Source of the DNA: Sinotaia quadrata
Taxonomy: Eukaryota; Mollusca; Gastropoda; Architaenioglossa; Viviparidae
Length of the DNA stretch: 64,000 nucleotides
NCBI GenBank assembly: GCA_028829895.1
Contig: CM054180.1
Span: 99,134,135 to 99,198,134 of the forward strand
Direction of reading: 5' to 3'
Below, one piece after another: positions 1 to 10,890 of the stretch. Within the stretch, counting starts at the first letter, position 1, and each line of letters opens with the position of its first letter. The position numbers and the translations under genes were made by a program. A model generated the notes under the pieces. That model did no database searches, was not told where the DNA came from, and saw only the letters and a list, made by a program, of their open reading frames with translations.

Positions 1-26
1 TTTTATCTCGTTAATTTACTTCTTAG

Positions 27-85
27 AGAACCCACTAGGTGCTAGAGAAGAGATAGAAAATTCACTTAAGGCTCTGAAGGCGTGA
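27..85 (+). CDS. Probable C-terminal exon of a gene entering from the left
   Basis: A pyrimidine-rich stretch ends in an AG at 25-26. After it, one frame (2 nt of a split codon, then codons from 29) reads 18 residues to a TGA at 83-85, beginning NPLGAREEIENS. An AATAAA lies at 229-234, a normal distance for a 3' UTR. The family is not recognised and the segment is short, so chance is possible. If real, the rest of the gene lies left of the window. Confidence 0.3.
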
Positions 86-228
86 AAAGTTTTGACGCGG
101 AAGCTACAGGCCATTTTCAAGCTGCTGTATTGAAACTAACAGACAACCGACTCCTATTTATGAAAATTGCACTTTCAAGTACTGCATGGATTATTCTATG
201 ACGCAACAATACTGAGAGACTGGATTTG

Positions 229-234
229 AATAAA
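229..234 (+). terminator. Poly(A) signal AATAAA
   Basis: Exact AATAAA about 145 bp after the stop at 83-85. It would end the transcript of the gene entering from the left. Confidence 0.3.
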
Positions 235-689
235 TTATTCGTTGAAAACATAACATCACTAAGCACAGGTTTCACTCACTAAGAGATTTGCTAGTAAGTA
301 ATATTTTAATTGGTACTTCACTTGGTTGTTTCTGTTCCTAGAAATAGTGTTAAATCTGTGTGTACGTGTGTGTATGGTCTGGTATGTATGTCTGATGTAT
401 TATCTGTGTGTCTGTTGTGTGTTTACAAGAAACTATGTTGACGCATTGACGTCACTGACCTATATGTTATTTTTAAATCCATACAGGATTGAGTATTATT
501 TACTTTGCTTTTGGCGAATTGTTATGCACTAGAGCGAATGGGCATAAAGACATCCGATTGCATCTAGAAGTGGCGAACTTTGTTATCTTGTAATCACTAC
601 TAAATAATAAATACGAAACAGGAAACATTATATAAATGAACAGAGAGCAGGGTTCAATAGTAAACGATTATCATCATCATCAGTATTAC

Positions 690-1600
690 AAGTTATGAAA
701 ATCTTAATTTATGTTATTAATAATTCTCCAACAGACACCAACTCGTCTATCTCACTAGGCGGATATGAACGTTTTCTCTCTTCTATAATATTAAAGACAA
801 ACATTTAACGTCATTTAAAACTTAAACGAGAAGATAAATCCGTCTTTAATCTATATTTAGCAAACCCACCAACTTTCGTTTTGAACATAAGCTTATCAAT
901 ATTTGTAAGAAGGTCAATAAATTTTATATTTAAATTTGTGACTAAGTAAATTTGCTTATCCCTATCCCTATCCAAATTTAAATTGTTAAATTGCCAGAGT
1001 GACCTGACCTTGGGCACTCCTTGTCATGTTATAGTTATTGTTGAAAATGTCTGAGTTGAAATAAATCTCGAGGCAAGAAATTGCTAGAATTTGTTGATGT
1101 AATGCAAACCAGTGAATAGTTTTATTATCCAATGGTTGTGATTTATGAGAACAAGACCAGCCAATGGGCTGGGACTAAAAAAGCTTACTTGGTGTAGATA
1201 AATCTATTGTCTAATCACTTTGAATTTGGAGTGGCGAGAAGTCTGGTTTAGAAAGGCAGCCATTAGCTTGGTGATGAGATAAACTGACTGGTTGAGAGAG
1301 AATGGACTTAGAAATATTTTATGCATTTTGCCATTAATATGATATACTCGTGTTTTATATAGAGATGTACTATGTGAGTTGACTTTTATTTCTACAACTG
1401 TTTGAATTGAAGTTCCTCTCATATAGTTTAATAAACACTTGACATTATTTTGATATGCTGTATTTATTATGCTGTGTCCATGTATCAGGCTAGTAAATAC
1501 CGTTGCAGGAAACTGTAAATTGAGGCTGAAATGTAAGTAACAATTGAGTTATAAAGCAACGAACTGGAAGATTAGCGTTTGTTTTGTGCTAATATTTTGC
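690..1600. mobile_element. Interspersed family 1, rearranged copy (1D)
   Basis: Positions 690-936 match the 5' part of the family copies at 33.9, 39.7 and 58.7 kb in forward orientation. From 937 (TGTG..., the complement of the family 3' end) to about 1600 the sequence matches the 3' half of the copy at 33.9-35.4 kb in reverse complement, for example the AT-rich stretch around 1290-1390. The 5' part and an inverted 3' part are therefore joined head to head. This explains the small open frames at 811-1017 and 1204-1422, which I do not call genes. Confidence 0.6.
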
Positions 1601-1892
1601 AGAGACAAGTAGCCTTTCCTATTTCCTATTTTTATTTCAATGTTTGATTTGAGCCCTCTAGTTTTCTGTTGTAAACTGCTACAACTGAACGTGGTCAAGG
1701 CGGGAATGGCTTGTACGTTAAGAGCACACTACACTCTACTGATGTATGGTGGCAAGGTATGTTGTCTTCCCGATAATTTCTAGTGTAGAGAACTTGTTGG
1801 ACATTGATACATTTATTGTTCTGTTTGAGGGAGTTGACATGCAAAAAGAAGCATCCAGGTTAACTCTAAGTAGTGGAACAGTGTTTTTCAAA

Positions 1893-2105
1893 ATGCGAGT
1901 GAGGCATGGTATGATAAACCTCCTATCACTAATACCAACACGGTATGATAAGACTCGTGTCACCAATACCAACACGGTATGATAAGACTCGTGTCACCAA
2001 TACCAACACGGTATGATAAGACTTGTGTTACCAATACCAATACAGTATGATAAACCTCGTGTCACCAATGCCAACATGGTATGATAAACCTCGTGGCACC
2101 AATAA
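1893..2105. repeat. Minisatellite, about 34-bp unit
   Basis: About six tandem copies of a unit starting GGTATGATAA, differing by a few substitutions. The open frames over it on both strands follow from the repeat. Confidence 0.85.
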
Positions 2106-2804
2106 AATGATAAGACAGAACTATAAGTAACTTAAATATGGAACTAAATATACATGCAACGTATAACCGACTCCATGACCCCATACCTGAGAAATGCATA
2201 ACTGTAAATTAAATACTAAAAGATAAGTATGAACTACAAAATGATAAACACGAAACAATATCAGCTCCCAGTATCAGAAGGGTAAAATTATAATTAACTG
2301 CAATATGATTCTGATTTTATCTATGATTAAAGATTTGCCCCCTTTGTCAATAAGTTATTTGACTATCTCTAGACACTGCAAATGCACTTACATTTAACGA
2401 ATATACAATATGTCTGCACAATCGTCACCTCCAGTGTTGATAAATGGGTAACTACAACCTACACTAAATATCAGACGGAAAATAACTCCAGACATGACAT
2501 GAAGCATAACTATTATCAACTCAACACCATTTTACATGGTAATGACTAACTCCAAATGTGATGGTAAGTATAACTATGATCATCTCCAAATATGAGACCA
2601 CTTCACAAAAAAAAAATCTTATTCAAACATTAATTCTAGCACAGCTATGGGTAAATAGTGGTATCTTAATTTTGTTCAGTTCTATACGTGGCATTACGTA
2701 ACAATAAACAAGCTGAAATGTGAGACTAAGTATCTCTCCGAAAAATTCTAAATATTACACCAGTCTAAATAACCAAACCCAAACATTACACCAGAAGAGA
2801 GCAT
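2106..2804. other. AT-rich intergenic DNA
   Basis: No convincing exon, RNA gene or repeat family seen. AT-rich unique sequence between two arrays. Confidence 0.4.
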
Positions 2805-3660
2805 ATTCTAACTAAATATAACTTTAAACAGGAGATGATGTATACCTAACTTTAAGCAACTTTAAACAGGAGACAGCATATCATAACTATAAGCAACTTT
2901 AAACAGGAGATGACATATACCAAACTATAAGTAACTTTAAACAGGATACAGCATATCCTTAAAATAATTAACTTTAAACAGAAAATGAAATATGCCTAAC
3001 GATAAGTAACTTTAAAAGGAGATGAAATATACCTAACATTAAGTAACTTTAAACAGGAGATGACGTATACCTAACGATAAGTAATTTCAAACAGGAGATG
3101 ACGTATACCTAACGATAAATTACTTTAAACAGAAGATGATGTATACCTAAAAAAGAAATATAAACAACTTTAAACAGTTTACCTATACCTAACTATAAGT
3201 AACTTTAAACAAGAGATGACGTGAACGTAACGATAAGTAACTTTAAACAAGAAATGAAATATATTTTTAAAAATAATATAAACAACTTTAAACAAGAGAT
3301 GACGTACACATAACTATAAGTAACTTTAAACAGGAGATGACGTATACCTAAAAAAAATAATATAAATAACTTTAAACAGATCACCTATACATAACTATAA
3401 GTAACTTTAAACTGGAGATGTATACCTAACTATAAATAACTTTAAACAGGAGTTGATGTATACCTAAATATGACGATTACCTAATAAAATAATATAAACA
3501 ATTTTAAATAGGAGATGAACTATACTTCACAATAGGTAACTTTAAAAGGGAGATGATGTGTACCTAATAAAGTAATATAAACAACTTTAAACAGGAGATG
3601 GCGTATACCTAACTATAAGCAACTTTAAACAGGAGAGGACATATAACTCTTAAGACCAAG
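2805..3660. repeat. Degenerate minisatellite, about 36-40-bp unit
   Basis: More than 20 diverged copies of a unit containing AACTTTAAACAGGAGATGA followed by GTATACCTAA. Unit lengths vary, so this is an old array. Confidence 0.85.
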
Positions 3661-3714
3661 TAATGACAAGCATAATTAGATTCCAAATTGACGAGATCTT
3701 TGGTTGCATATAAC

Positions 3715-4140
3715 TGAATGACTGGTGTACGTGCAATGTATTAGGACAGAATGACTGGTGTTAATGGAATGTATTAGGACGGAATGTTTGGTGCAATTGT
3801 AATGTATTAAACACAATGACTGGTGTAATTGGAATATTTTAGGGCAGAAGGACTAGTATAAATGGAAGTATTAGGACAGAATGAGTGATGAAAGTGAAAA
3901 TGTATTAGGATTGAATAACTGGTGTAAGTGAAAATGTATTAGGATTGAATAACTGGTGTAAGTGAAAATGAATTATGACAGAATAACTGGTGTAAGTGAA
4001 AATGAATTATGACAGAATGACTGGTGTAAGTGAAAATGAATTATGAGAGAATGACTGGTGTAAGTGAAAATGAATTGACAGAATGACTGGTGTAAGTGAA
4101 AATGTATTAAGAAGAATGGATGATGAAAGTGAAAATGTAT
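3715..4140. repeat. Minisatellite, about 32-36-bp unit
   Basis: About 12 copies of a unit containing GACTGGTGTAAGTGAAAATG. It ends about 40 bp before the splice acceptor of the exon at 4182. Confidence 0.85.
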
Positions 4141-4181
4141 TAAGATGTCTTTAACATAATTTGCTTTATTTTTTCTATCAG

Positions 4182-4366
4182 AACCCAACCTATGGACATA
4201 CTACAGTGAGGTACACCCAGAAGAGGATTGTGGGAAACGTTGCTGGAAAAGTATTGCACTTGATTGGATGTTTGCGATAGCTTTCAACCTCCCAGAGATC
4301 AACAGTACAGCTTCATGGAGTGATATGATTTATCAACTTTCACGAAATTCCAAAAGAAAGACATAA
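4182..4366 (+). CDS. Unrecognised terminal exon (60 residues plus stop)
   Basis: A strong acceptor (TTTATTTTTTCTATCAG at 4165-4181) opens a frame with 2 nt of a split codon and 60 codons to TAA at 4364-4366. The peptide looks like folded protein rather than repeat: it has four Trp (in PNLWTYYSEV, KRCWKSIALDWMFAIAF and ASWSD), a Cys pair spaced C-G-K-R-C, and a basic tail (NSKRKT). An AATAAA at 4400-4405 follows 34 bp after the stop. I do not recognise the family. Upstream exons should lie on the + strand to the left, but I found none between the repeats. The gene ends about 430 bp before the SOCS-box gene, in the same orientation. Confidence 0.45.
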
Positions 4367-4399
4367 TTGATCAATATTTTTTTATTCGTCAATTCAGAA

Positions 4400-4405
4400 A
4401 ATAAA
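4400..4405 (+). terminator. Poly(A) signal AATAAA
   Basis: Exact hexamer 34 bp after the stop codon at 4364-4366, supporting that exon as the last of its gene. Confidence 0.45.
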
Positions 4406-4585
4406 TTTACCTTACACTCTAGTTGGCACACCGGCACGACTTGCCACAATTAACCATTAACAATACACCCCAACAACACTCCAGTTGGAAAGTAATGTAC
4501 ATCAGAAAAGCCTGGTAGGAAATTAAGCATCTGGGTTGGGGGATGGGGGAAGGAAGCACTTGTAAATTATTTGAAACATAATTGA

Positions 4586-4641
<56 letters not shown>
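4586..4641. repeat. (CA)n microsatellite
   Basis: Uninterrupted CA dinucleotides for about 55 bp, roughly 150 bp upstream of the SOCS-box gene start. Confidence 0.95.
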
Positions 4642-4643
<2 letters not shown>

Positions 4644-4793
4644 TACTTAATGCCCCTTTGTCTCTCCAGACATAATAAATATGTACTATATTTAGTAAAC
4701 TGAGGAATAGTTAGTACCCATTTGACCTACATATTTCATTGCTCGAATAGTGTAATTGAGGTTTAAGTCATATTCGATTTACTTGAAAACTAA

Positions 4794-7469
4794 ATGATGG
4801 CTTCATTAGAAGAAAATAGAACTCCACAACAAAGTGACGTTTCTGTCAAAAGGGCTATAAATAACTCTGAGTGGGATGAAAACAGTACACCTCAACATAG
4901 AGACATTCTTGTCAAAAGGGCTATAAATAATTCAGAGTGGTACAGAGTCATAGAACTTATAAAAATGGGTGTCTCTTCAGAAACCTCAAACTCAGCATTT
5001 TGGGCTGCTGTCAGAAATTGCAAGCTAGAATGTATAAAAGAATTGGCAATGATTGACAAGAATCCCGATAAAATAAACTTTGCACTTCAAGACTGCATCA
5101 GCAATTCTCGATGGGATTATGTCGCAGAGTTCCTGTGTCTGGGAGTTGGCCCAGAGCAGGAGATGCAGACTTTAAAAGATGCCATGAGCCATAATATGTG
5201 GGATCAAGTGCCGGATCTTCTGAAGCATTGCAATAATTGGGAGGTGAAAACTTTGGTCTTATCAGAGGCAATACGACAATGCCAGTGGCAGTGTGTAACA
5301 AGCCTTGTTAATCTAGGAATTTTGAGCGAGGTGCAAAAGCAATATGTCTGTCACGAAGCTTTGACCTGGGGTCATTGGGACTGTTTATTAGAACTTTTAA
5401 AGCAAGGGATTAGTGAGCCCTACTCATCTTGGATTGTTGATGATGCTGTCAAGTGGAACCGGTGGCAACCTGTGGTGGACGTCGTGATGGCGAATACAGC
5501 ATACAAAAACTTGCAGAGATTAATGCTCCTTGCTTTCATTTTACATGAGCGCTTGGACATCTTCATATACACATTGCAACGATTAAGCAACATTGCAGAC
5601 GAACATCTGACGTCTGTCATGAGTATAGCAGCAAAGGGCAGGGTGGACGATTTTCTTTATTTGTTGATCACTCGAATAGGAAAGGGCAGGCGCATTTTTG
5701 AACAACTGTGTTTCACAGAACGTTTCTGTTCCACGCTTGCTTCCCTTGTATTCCATCGGCTCCGTCTTGAAGATGACGTAGAACTAGCATTCCATGTTGC
5801 TGTTACTCAGCGCTTGTGGAACTATGTCCTCCAACTTCTCGATCACCCCCGGGTCAGTCAAAAAGCTAAAAGAAATTTATTTTCCCGTGCAATAAGAGAA
5901 GATAACTGGGGACTGGTTACAGAAATGGGGTGTAGACATATTTTGAAACGAGATTCTAGGCGGTTCATGTTCCTGGAAGCTGTGAGGCAAGAGAAGTTCG
6001 AATGGGCTTTGAATCTCTACAAGAAACGCTGTATATCTGATGATGACGTTGCGTTTGCAATAAAGATGTACGTCAATACAGTATCGACTGATGGTGTTTG
6101 GGAATTATTTAAGCTCTGTCGAAAGAAATGTTCACGAGCTACAGTTCTGGTGTACATACTTCAACACTCTGTAAGTTCTTGGAACATTTCTTACGGTCGA
6201 GAAGCCATCTTAAAAGCTTGCATGTTGAAATGCAGCAAAGACGTGTTTAAGGCTGTGCAAGGCGACATGTTAAGCTCCAAGGACTTGCTAGTATGGTCGA
6301 ATATCCTCACAGATAGGTCAATTATAACAAAGAGACAAACTTGGAAGATGTGTTTGCCTGTTCTCGACAAGGCAATAGATTGCGATGCCTGTGACATGTA
6401 CGATATTAAAAGTCTGTTCAAATCATTGGAACTTACTGTTCTTTCAGCCATTCAAGAGTTCTGCACAAAGTACTCGTTTCGAAATTTGTCTATCTACATA
6501 TCTATCATCAGAAAAGAGTGGGGAGGGATCACGTTGATGGTGGACACCAAACCAGAAAAACTGAGCGAGGGGATCGCTGTTTTCGGTTTAGAAAAAGCTG
6601 TTAGGCAAGAAGAATGGGAGGCAGCAGCCCTCCTTCTCAAACATTTACCCTCGAAATGCCTACATTACAACGTGTTCGAGTATATAGCGGAGAGAGATTT
6701 TTCCCCCTTGTTTGAAATATTGAGTCGAAATGGTCTTCACGATTGGATCATTGAGATTGCACTCACTACATCGAGGCTGGATGTCCTGGAGAAGGAAATT
6801 GACGACAACCATAACCTGGAGATCTCGGAAGGCTTGATAGAAAGAATTGCTGAGTGCGACGGGTGGGATCTTGTGTGCAAACTTCTAGACAAATACTCTG
6901 GAAGCGAGTGTGACTTCTCCCGAATACTCGCATGGGCTGTGGGTGTTGGAGAAATCAAGTGCGTGGAAAAGCTGTTACAGACACACGATCCTCTCACTGT
7001 CACATTTGATGATGAAAGTCTCCTTCAAATGGCAGTACTTTCTAATGACAACAGAGAAGAGATGGTTCGACTGTGCATCACTTCCGGGGTGTCTACGCAT
7101 CAACCCTGCAATGATGACTCCAGTTCCATGTCACATGCCTCATGGAGCATTAGATCTCCGATGAGAATTGCGCTGCACAGTGGACAAATTACAATTATAA
7201 AATTGCTGCACGAGTCGGGATCTTGTTCTAATCGTGAACTGTACCATTTAAAAACAGATCCAGAATTAAGATCACGACTGGAGAATCAGGGCAGAGGCGA
7301 CATTGTCCTGTATTTGGATACGGTGGCTGCCACTCCTCGCACTTTACACAACCTCTGTCGTCTCACCGTGTCGCACATCATCGGTTGTAGTCCAGGTAGA
7401 AATGAGAGAATTAAATCCCTTCCTGTTCCGGAAGTTGTGAAGAACTCGATACTCTTCAAAGATTTATGA
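4794..7469 (+). CDS. Trp-rich ankyrin-like repeat protein with C-terminal SOCS box (ASB-like)
   Basis: One uninterrupted 891-codon frame. TAA at 4791-4793 precedes ATG-ATG, which fixes the earliest start. Repeats of 29-30 residues follow the pattern A-(I/V)-x4-W-x2-V-x2-L-L-x2-G: NSRWDYV (W107), HNMWDQV (W136), QCQWQCV (W165), WGHWDCL (W195), WNRWQPV (W224), QRLWNYV (W342), EDNWGLV (W372), QEEWEAA (W608), CDGWDLV (W691). Trp sits where ankyrin repeats have the Gly of the GHxEVV segment. Near residues 712-731, 742-768 and 788-811 the repeats look like ordinary ankyrins. The tail (about 847-889) matches a SOCS box: BC-box TLHNLCRLTV (850-859, Elongin B/C contact) and Cul5-box LPVP (876-879). 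By family knowledge it would be a substrate receptor of a Cullin-5 E3 ligase. The substrate is unknown, and function is inferred from architecture. Confidence 0.88.
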   Translation: MMASLEENRTPQQSDVSVKRAINNSEWDENSTPQHRDILVKRAINNSEWYRVIELIKMGVSSETSNSAFWAAVRNCKLECIKELAMIDKNPDKINFALQDCISNSRWDYVAEFLCLGVGPEQEMQTLKDAMSHNMWDQVPDLLKHCNNWEVKTLVLSEAIRQCQWQCVTSLVNLGILSEVQKQYVCHEALTWGHWDCLLELLKQGISEPYSSWIVDDAVKWNRWQPVVDVVMANTAYKNLQRLMLLAFILHERLDIFIYTLQRLSNIADEHLTSVMSIAAKGRVDDFLYLLITRIGKGRRIFEQLCFTERFCSTLASLVFHRLRLEDDVELAFHVAVTQRLWNYVLQLLDHPRVSQKAKRNLFSRAIREDNWGLVTEMGCRHILKRDSRRFMFLEAVRQEKFEWALNLYKKRCISDDDVAFAIKMYVNTVSTDGVWELFKLCRKKCSRATVLVYILQHSVSSWNISYGREAILKACMLKCSKDVFKAVQGDMLSSKDLLVWSNILTDRSIITKRQTWKMCLPVLDKAIDCDACDMYDIKSLFKSLELTVLSAIQEFCTKYSFRNLSIYISIIRKEWGGITLMVDTKPEKLSEGIAVFGLEKAVRQEEWEAAALLLKHLPSKCLHYNVFEYIAERDFSPLFEILSRNGLHDWIIEIALTTSRLDVLEKEIDDNHNLEISEGLIERIAECDGWDLVCKLLDKYSGSECDFSRILAWAVGVGEIKCVEKLLQTHDPLTVTFDDESLLQMAVLSNDNREEMVRLCITSGVSTHQPCNDDSSSMSHASWSIRSPMRIALHSGQITIIKLLHESGSCSNRELYHLKTDPELRSRLENQGRGDIVLYLDTVAATPRTLHNLCRLTVSHIIGCSPGRNERIKSLPVPEVVKNSILFKDL
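4821..4940 (+). repeat. In-frame 66-bp N-terminal duplication
   Basis: Residues 10-27 and 32-49 of the SOCS-box protein are near copies (both end VKRAINNSEW), 22 residues or 66 bp apart. The DNA is nearly identical, so the duplication is recent. It adds a half ankyrin-like unit at the N terminus. Confidence 0.75.
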
Positions 7470-8250
7470 CATTGACGAATGGCAGTCTCTCATTAGCAGT
7501 TCTGGTTTATGGACACATTTTCTTGACAATCTCACCAGATATACAAAAATTACCAACTTGAAATAATAATCCAGATTCATTTAGCGACGTAACCTTTTTC
7601 ATTTCTGACAAGTCTTTTCTGGTCCAACCATTCACGAAATGCATTTGTAATCAGAATTTGCATTATGGTGTTTCATTCCATTATTTTGTTCCATTGACAT
7701 TGGTTGTTACAGTCATTCACTGTATTGAAACCTGAGACACGCTTGGATATAGTATTGAGTGAATGCTATGCTATTGTGTTGAGTATTGATTGTATTATAA
7801 ATGAGTCATGACATTTCTCATGTGGAGTCACGACTGTGTTACGTGTCTGTGTTTTAAATGCGTCATAAATTGTGACACTGTGCGAGTGTACATGTGTCGT
7901 TAGGTGTTTTTTGTGAGTCATGATTGTGTTAATATGTGAATCATAACTGTTTTATTATATGAGGCATGGCTGTGCTATTGTGTCATGAAGTATTGTTATA
8001 GTCATTTTCTGATTATTATGCGTCATGACTCTGTTGTTATGTGTCATGAATGTATTGAAGCGAGTAATGATTGACTGTGTGGTATCATGACTATGCTATG
8101 AATAATGACTCTTATGATTGTGTGAGGTATTCTGCATTATTGTGTAATTCGTGATTACATGTTGATGTTGGCGTGAATAGTTAACGTCTGTATAATTTTT
8201 TGTATTTGTTAATTTGCACTGTTATGCTTGGCTGACTCCAGATAAATAAA
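7470..8250 (+). other. Probable 3' UTR of the SOCS-box gene
   Basis: Non-coding, rich in degenerate repeats of GTCATGACTGTGTTAT type (7780-8130). The first good AATAAA is at 8245-8250, which would give a UTR of about 0.8 kb. Confidence 0.5.
8245..8250 (+). terminator. Poly(A) signal AATAAA
   Basis: Exact hexamer about 780 bp after the SOCS-box stop. I place the transcript end here. Confidence 0.45.
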
Positions 8251-10600
8251 CTATTGCAACGCTTGTTGATTTCTTATGCGGACGCACAGTTAAAGTGCGC
8301 ATGCGTTAAGGTGTACTTAAGTGAGTCTTCTCTCATATAACGAACAATTCATATTTTGACAACTCCAAATAATTAGTGTCGCTTTTTTTGTAACTTTAAT
8401 ACAAATTATACTGGTGTATGTTATACTTTGATGGAATGTATGAAATACAGAATTTAGGAGTCCACATATCATTCCTTTCTTTATGCTGACTAAAATTTAC
8501 TTTAAATAAAAATCAATACATGTTTACGAGTATACTTTGTGTGTAATGTATAATGGGAAATTCTTAGAATCGATATTTGTATAAAATCTATTTTATATAT
8601 TGTCTAGACATGGAAATATGTGTGCAGAATAAGTTAAAAATAAATAAATCTTGTATTTTTTTTAAAGTAATTTTTCGTATAATTATATATTTTTAAAATC
8701 TGTTCAAGTTATTTCTCTTTAAAATCATTATTCGTATAAATTTATTTTGTTTTAATCTATTCAGTTATATTTTAACTGTAGGATGTTGTGCATCTCTTGC
8801 GGGTTTTAATTTATTCTTTTTATATTTGTTGTACACTGGATTCATCCATTTCATAAAATTTTCTCTCTTCCCCCCTTCCCTAACCCCCTTCCCTCAGCCT
8901 TCCTCCCCATTTTCTTCCTTCCCTCATTTCCCTTCTCTCTGACCTCTTTTCCAGTGTTTCCCTTCCCTCTGTCCCCCATTCTCTCTGCCCATCACACATA
9001 CATCTCATGCATACACGCAACATTGACAGAGTACAACATGACGTGTTTACTTTGGGCAGTGGTTTGCTTAGTTTCTGTTTGTGTGGAAACATTTAGAACT
9101 GCAGTCAAACTATATGGTTCAGTTGCTGTTCATTCTCGCAGGACTTTGAGAAAATTATATATTTAAGTTAGACAGGCAGATAGATAGATAGATGGAATTA
9201 TGGATGAATAGATAGATAGATAGAGCCTTTGCCTGGTGATCAATTGCTAGACTCACCTGGCACCTGGTTCATGGGTTTTAACGATATGAAATTAATTTCT
9301 TATTGTACGTAATGATATCTGAGATCTCTGACTTACAGGTTAGCCATAATTCTTATTGTACGTAATGATATCTGAGATATCTGACTTACAGGTTAGCCAT
9401 AATTCTAGGAAGGAAGTATCCTTTTCCTATGCTTATCAATCAATCACATGTGGTTCAGTCCCCACCCACTACTCTCTGTCACATGCCCAGTTATATTTAA
9501 TGACTGTCACAGTATCCGACTAAAAATTACTAATCATCAAGTTATTATATTAGCTCTAATACTAACAACACCCAGACAAGCCTAATCTATCTCGCAGTCT
9601 CTATGCCAGACCAATCTTGGACCTTTATTCATCTTGAGTTGGCAAATGTTATCTTTCCCTTTGAATGATTACAACTTATAATATCCACATATCTCCGGCT
9701 CGTAACCCAAGCCAACATTTGTCAATCACACTATCAAATTAACCAAAATGTGAGTTTAAGATAACAAAAGTAAGAAGATTTAATAATAAATGAACTATTG
9801 AATTTGATTTCTGAAAATACAGGTCAACTGAGTGTCTATATACTATCCAACCTTTATCAAGTCAATCAAGAGTGTTCATCTGGTCGATTATAGATTTAGT
9901 GTGGTACAAACACTTAGCTCATAGCTGTTGAATAGAGATGTACCTGTTGACGTTATTCCTAATGCATTACCTCCGCCCTTTGTCAATGACGTCACGTCGA
10001 TGACCATCAGATCATGACAGAATAAGGTGTGTGTTTCTGAGGGAATATAAAGATCAACTCAGCAACTCAAGACATATGATGAACAACAAAAGAAGGCCAG
10101 CTGAAATAACAATATATCTATAGCCAAACGATAAAGCTTTGTGGCACAGAAATAGACAACTTATAATTAATTCCATGTCATTAAACGTTAGCTACAGCTA
10201 ACTATACTTTACAAAACCTCTTCAAGTAAAACTATTTACAAATGAAACAATAATATTTTCATTTCCACATTTACATGAATCACAATAGATACAAGCATAA
10301 CCACTGAATAGTTTAAATAATTTGCATAGAATAATCACCTCAATCTCCCATTTAGCTTCACTTGCAACGTACAGTTTTGCAATACATAAAACATAATGCA
10401 CAACACGTGCTTAGATCCTACTTCATCATCTATACACACGGCATGAATTATTACTTGTGCAACACAACCTTCTCTGGAAAAGATATGCGTTAGCTTCATA
10501 CAACAATCATTAGTAAAAAATACATGAACATTCTACACATTTTCAGTAATATGTATTGTCACAGTCTGATAAAAATGTCATGACTTGCTGACCCACTTGT
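8251..10600. other. Intergenic DNA with low-complexity patches
   Basis: AT-rich sequence with a C/T-rich stretch at 8860-8990, GATA repeats at 9176-9225 and a near-perfect direct duplication of about 53 bp at 9296-9402. A CRE-like palindrome TGACGTCA lies near 10005. No gene is supported. The short open frames at 8880-9166 lie in low-complexity sequence. Confidence 0.5.
9296..9402. repeat. Two-copy direct repeat, about 53 bp
   Basis: Two almost identical adjacent copies, each containing TTATTGTACGTAATGATATC and ending in CTTACAGGTTAGCCATAA. Confidence 0.85.
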
Positions 10601-10655
10601 TGTTTACTTCAAATATTGAGATTTGAAAACCCTTTGTTCAAGCTCTCTCCTATCG

Positions 10656-10798
10656 AGAAGCTTCCAGAAGAGGTCAAGACGTTATGTAACTTTAGGCCCA
10701 TTGTCTAGGTTCTAGAACCAACTACATGCCACGTGATCCGTCACGTGATATGCTTTATGCTTTCCTATAAATATTGGTAAACGCTTCCGCCCTTCACT
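10656..10798 (+). promoter_or_regulatory. Heat-shock-type core promoter
   Basis: In order: a perfect three-unit heat-shock element, nGAAnnTTCnnGAAn, at 10656-10670 (AGAAGCTTCCAGAAG). A second HSE palindrome GGTTCTAGAACC at 10708-10719. Two E-boxes CACGTG at 10730-10735 and 10742-10747. A TATA box TATAAATA at 10766-10773. An initiator-like TTCACT at 10793-10798, about 30 bp after the TATA box. The order and spacing match HSF1-driven metazoan heat-shock promoters. Direction is + from TATA to initiator. The motifs are seen directly; heat induction is inferred. Confidence 0.72.
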
Positions 10799-10890
10799 GC
10801 GAGAAAACAATTAGCTACACCAACTAGCTACTCGAGTCATACGGCAGGCCGGCGAGGTAGATGAGAATAGACACTTCGACTTCTCATAAG
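10796..10890 (+). other. Putative first exon, mostly 5' UTR
   Basis: From the initiator to the donor AAG/GT at 10890-10892. It has no ATG before 10861, so the coding start is well placed. The exon is GC-richer than its surroundings. Confidence 0.4.

Noticed and set aside
1620..1756. Possible + strand exon ending in AAG/GTATGT
   Set aside because: No good acceptor, and it adjoins the inverted element 1D. The frame is short and has no recognisable feature.
6737..7164. Open frames overlapping the SOCS-box gene on both strands
   Set aside because: Shadows of the strongly supported 891-codon frame.
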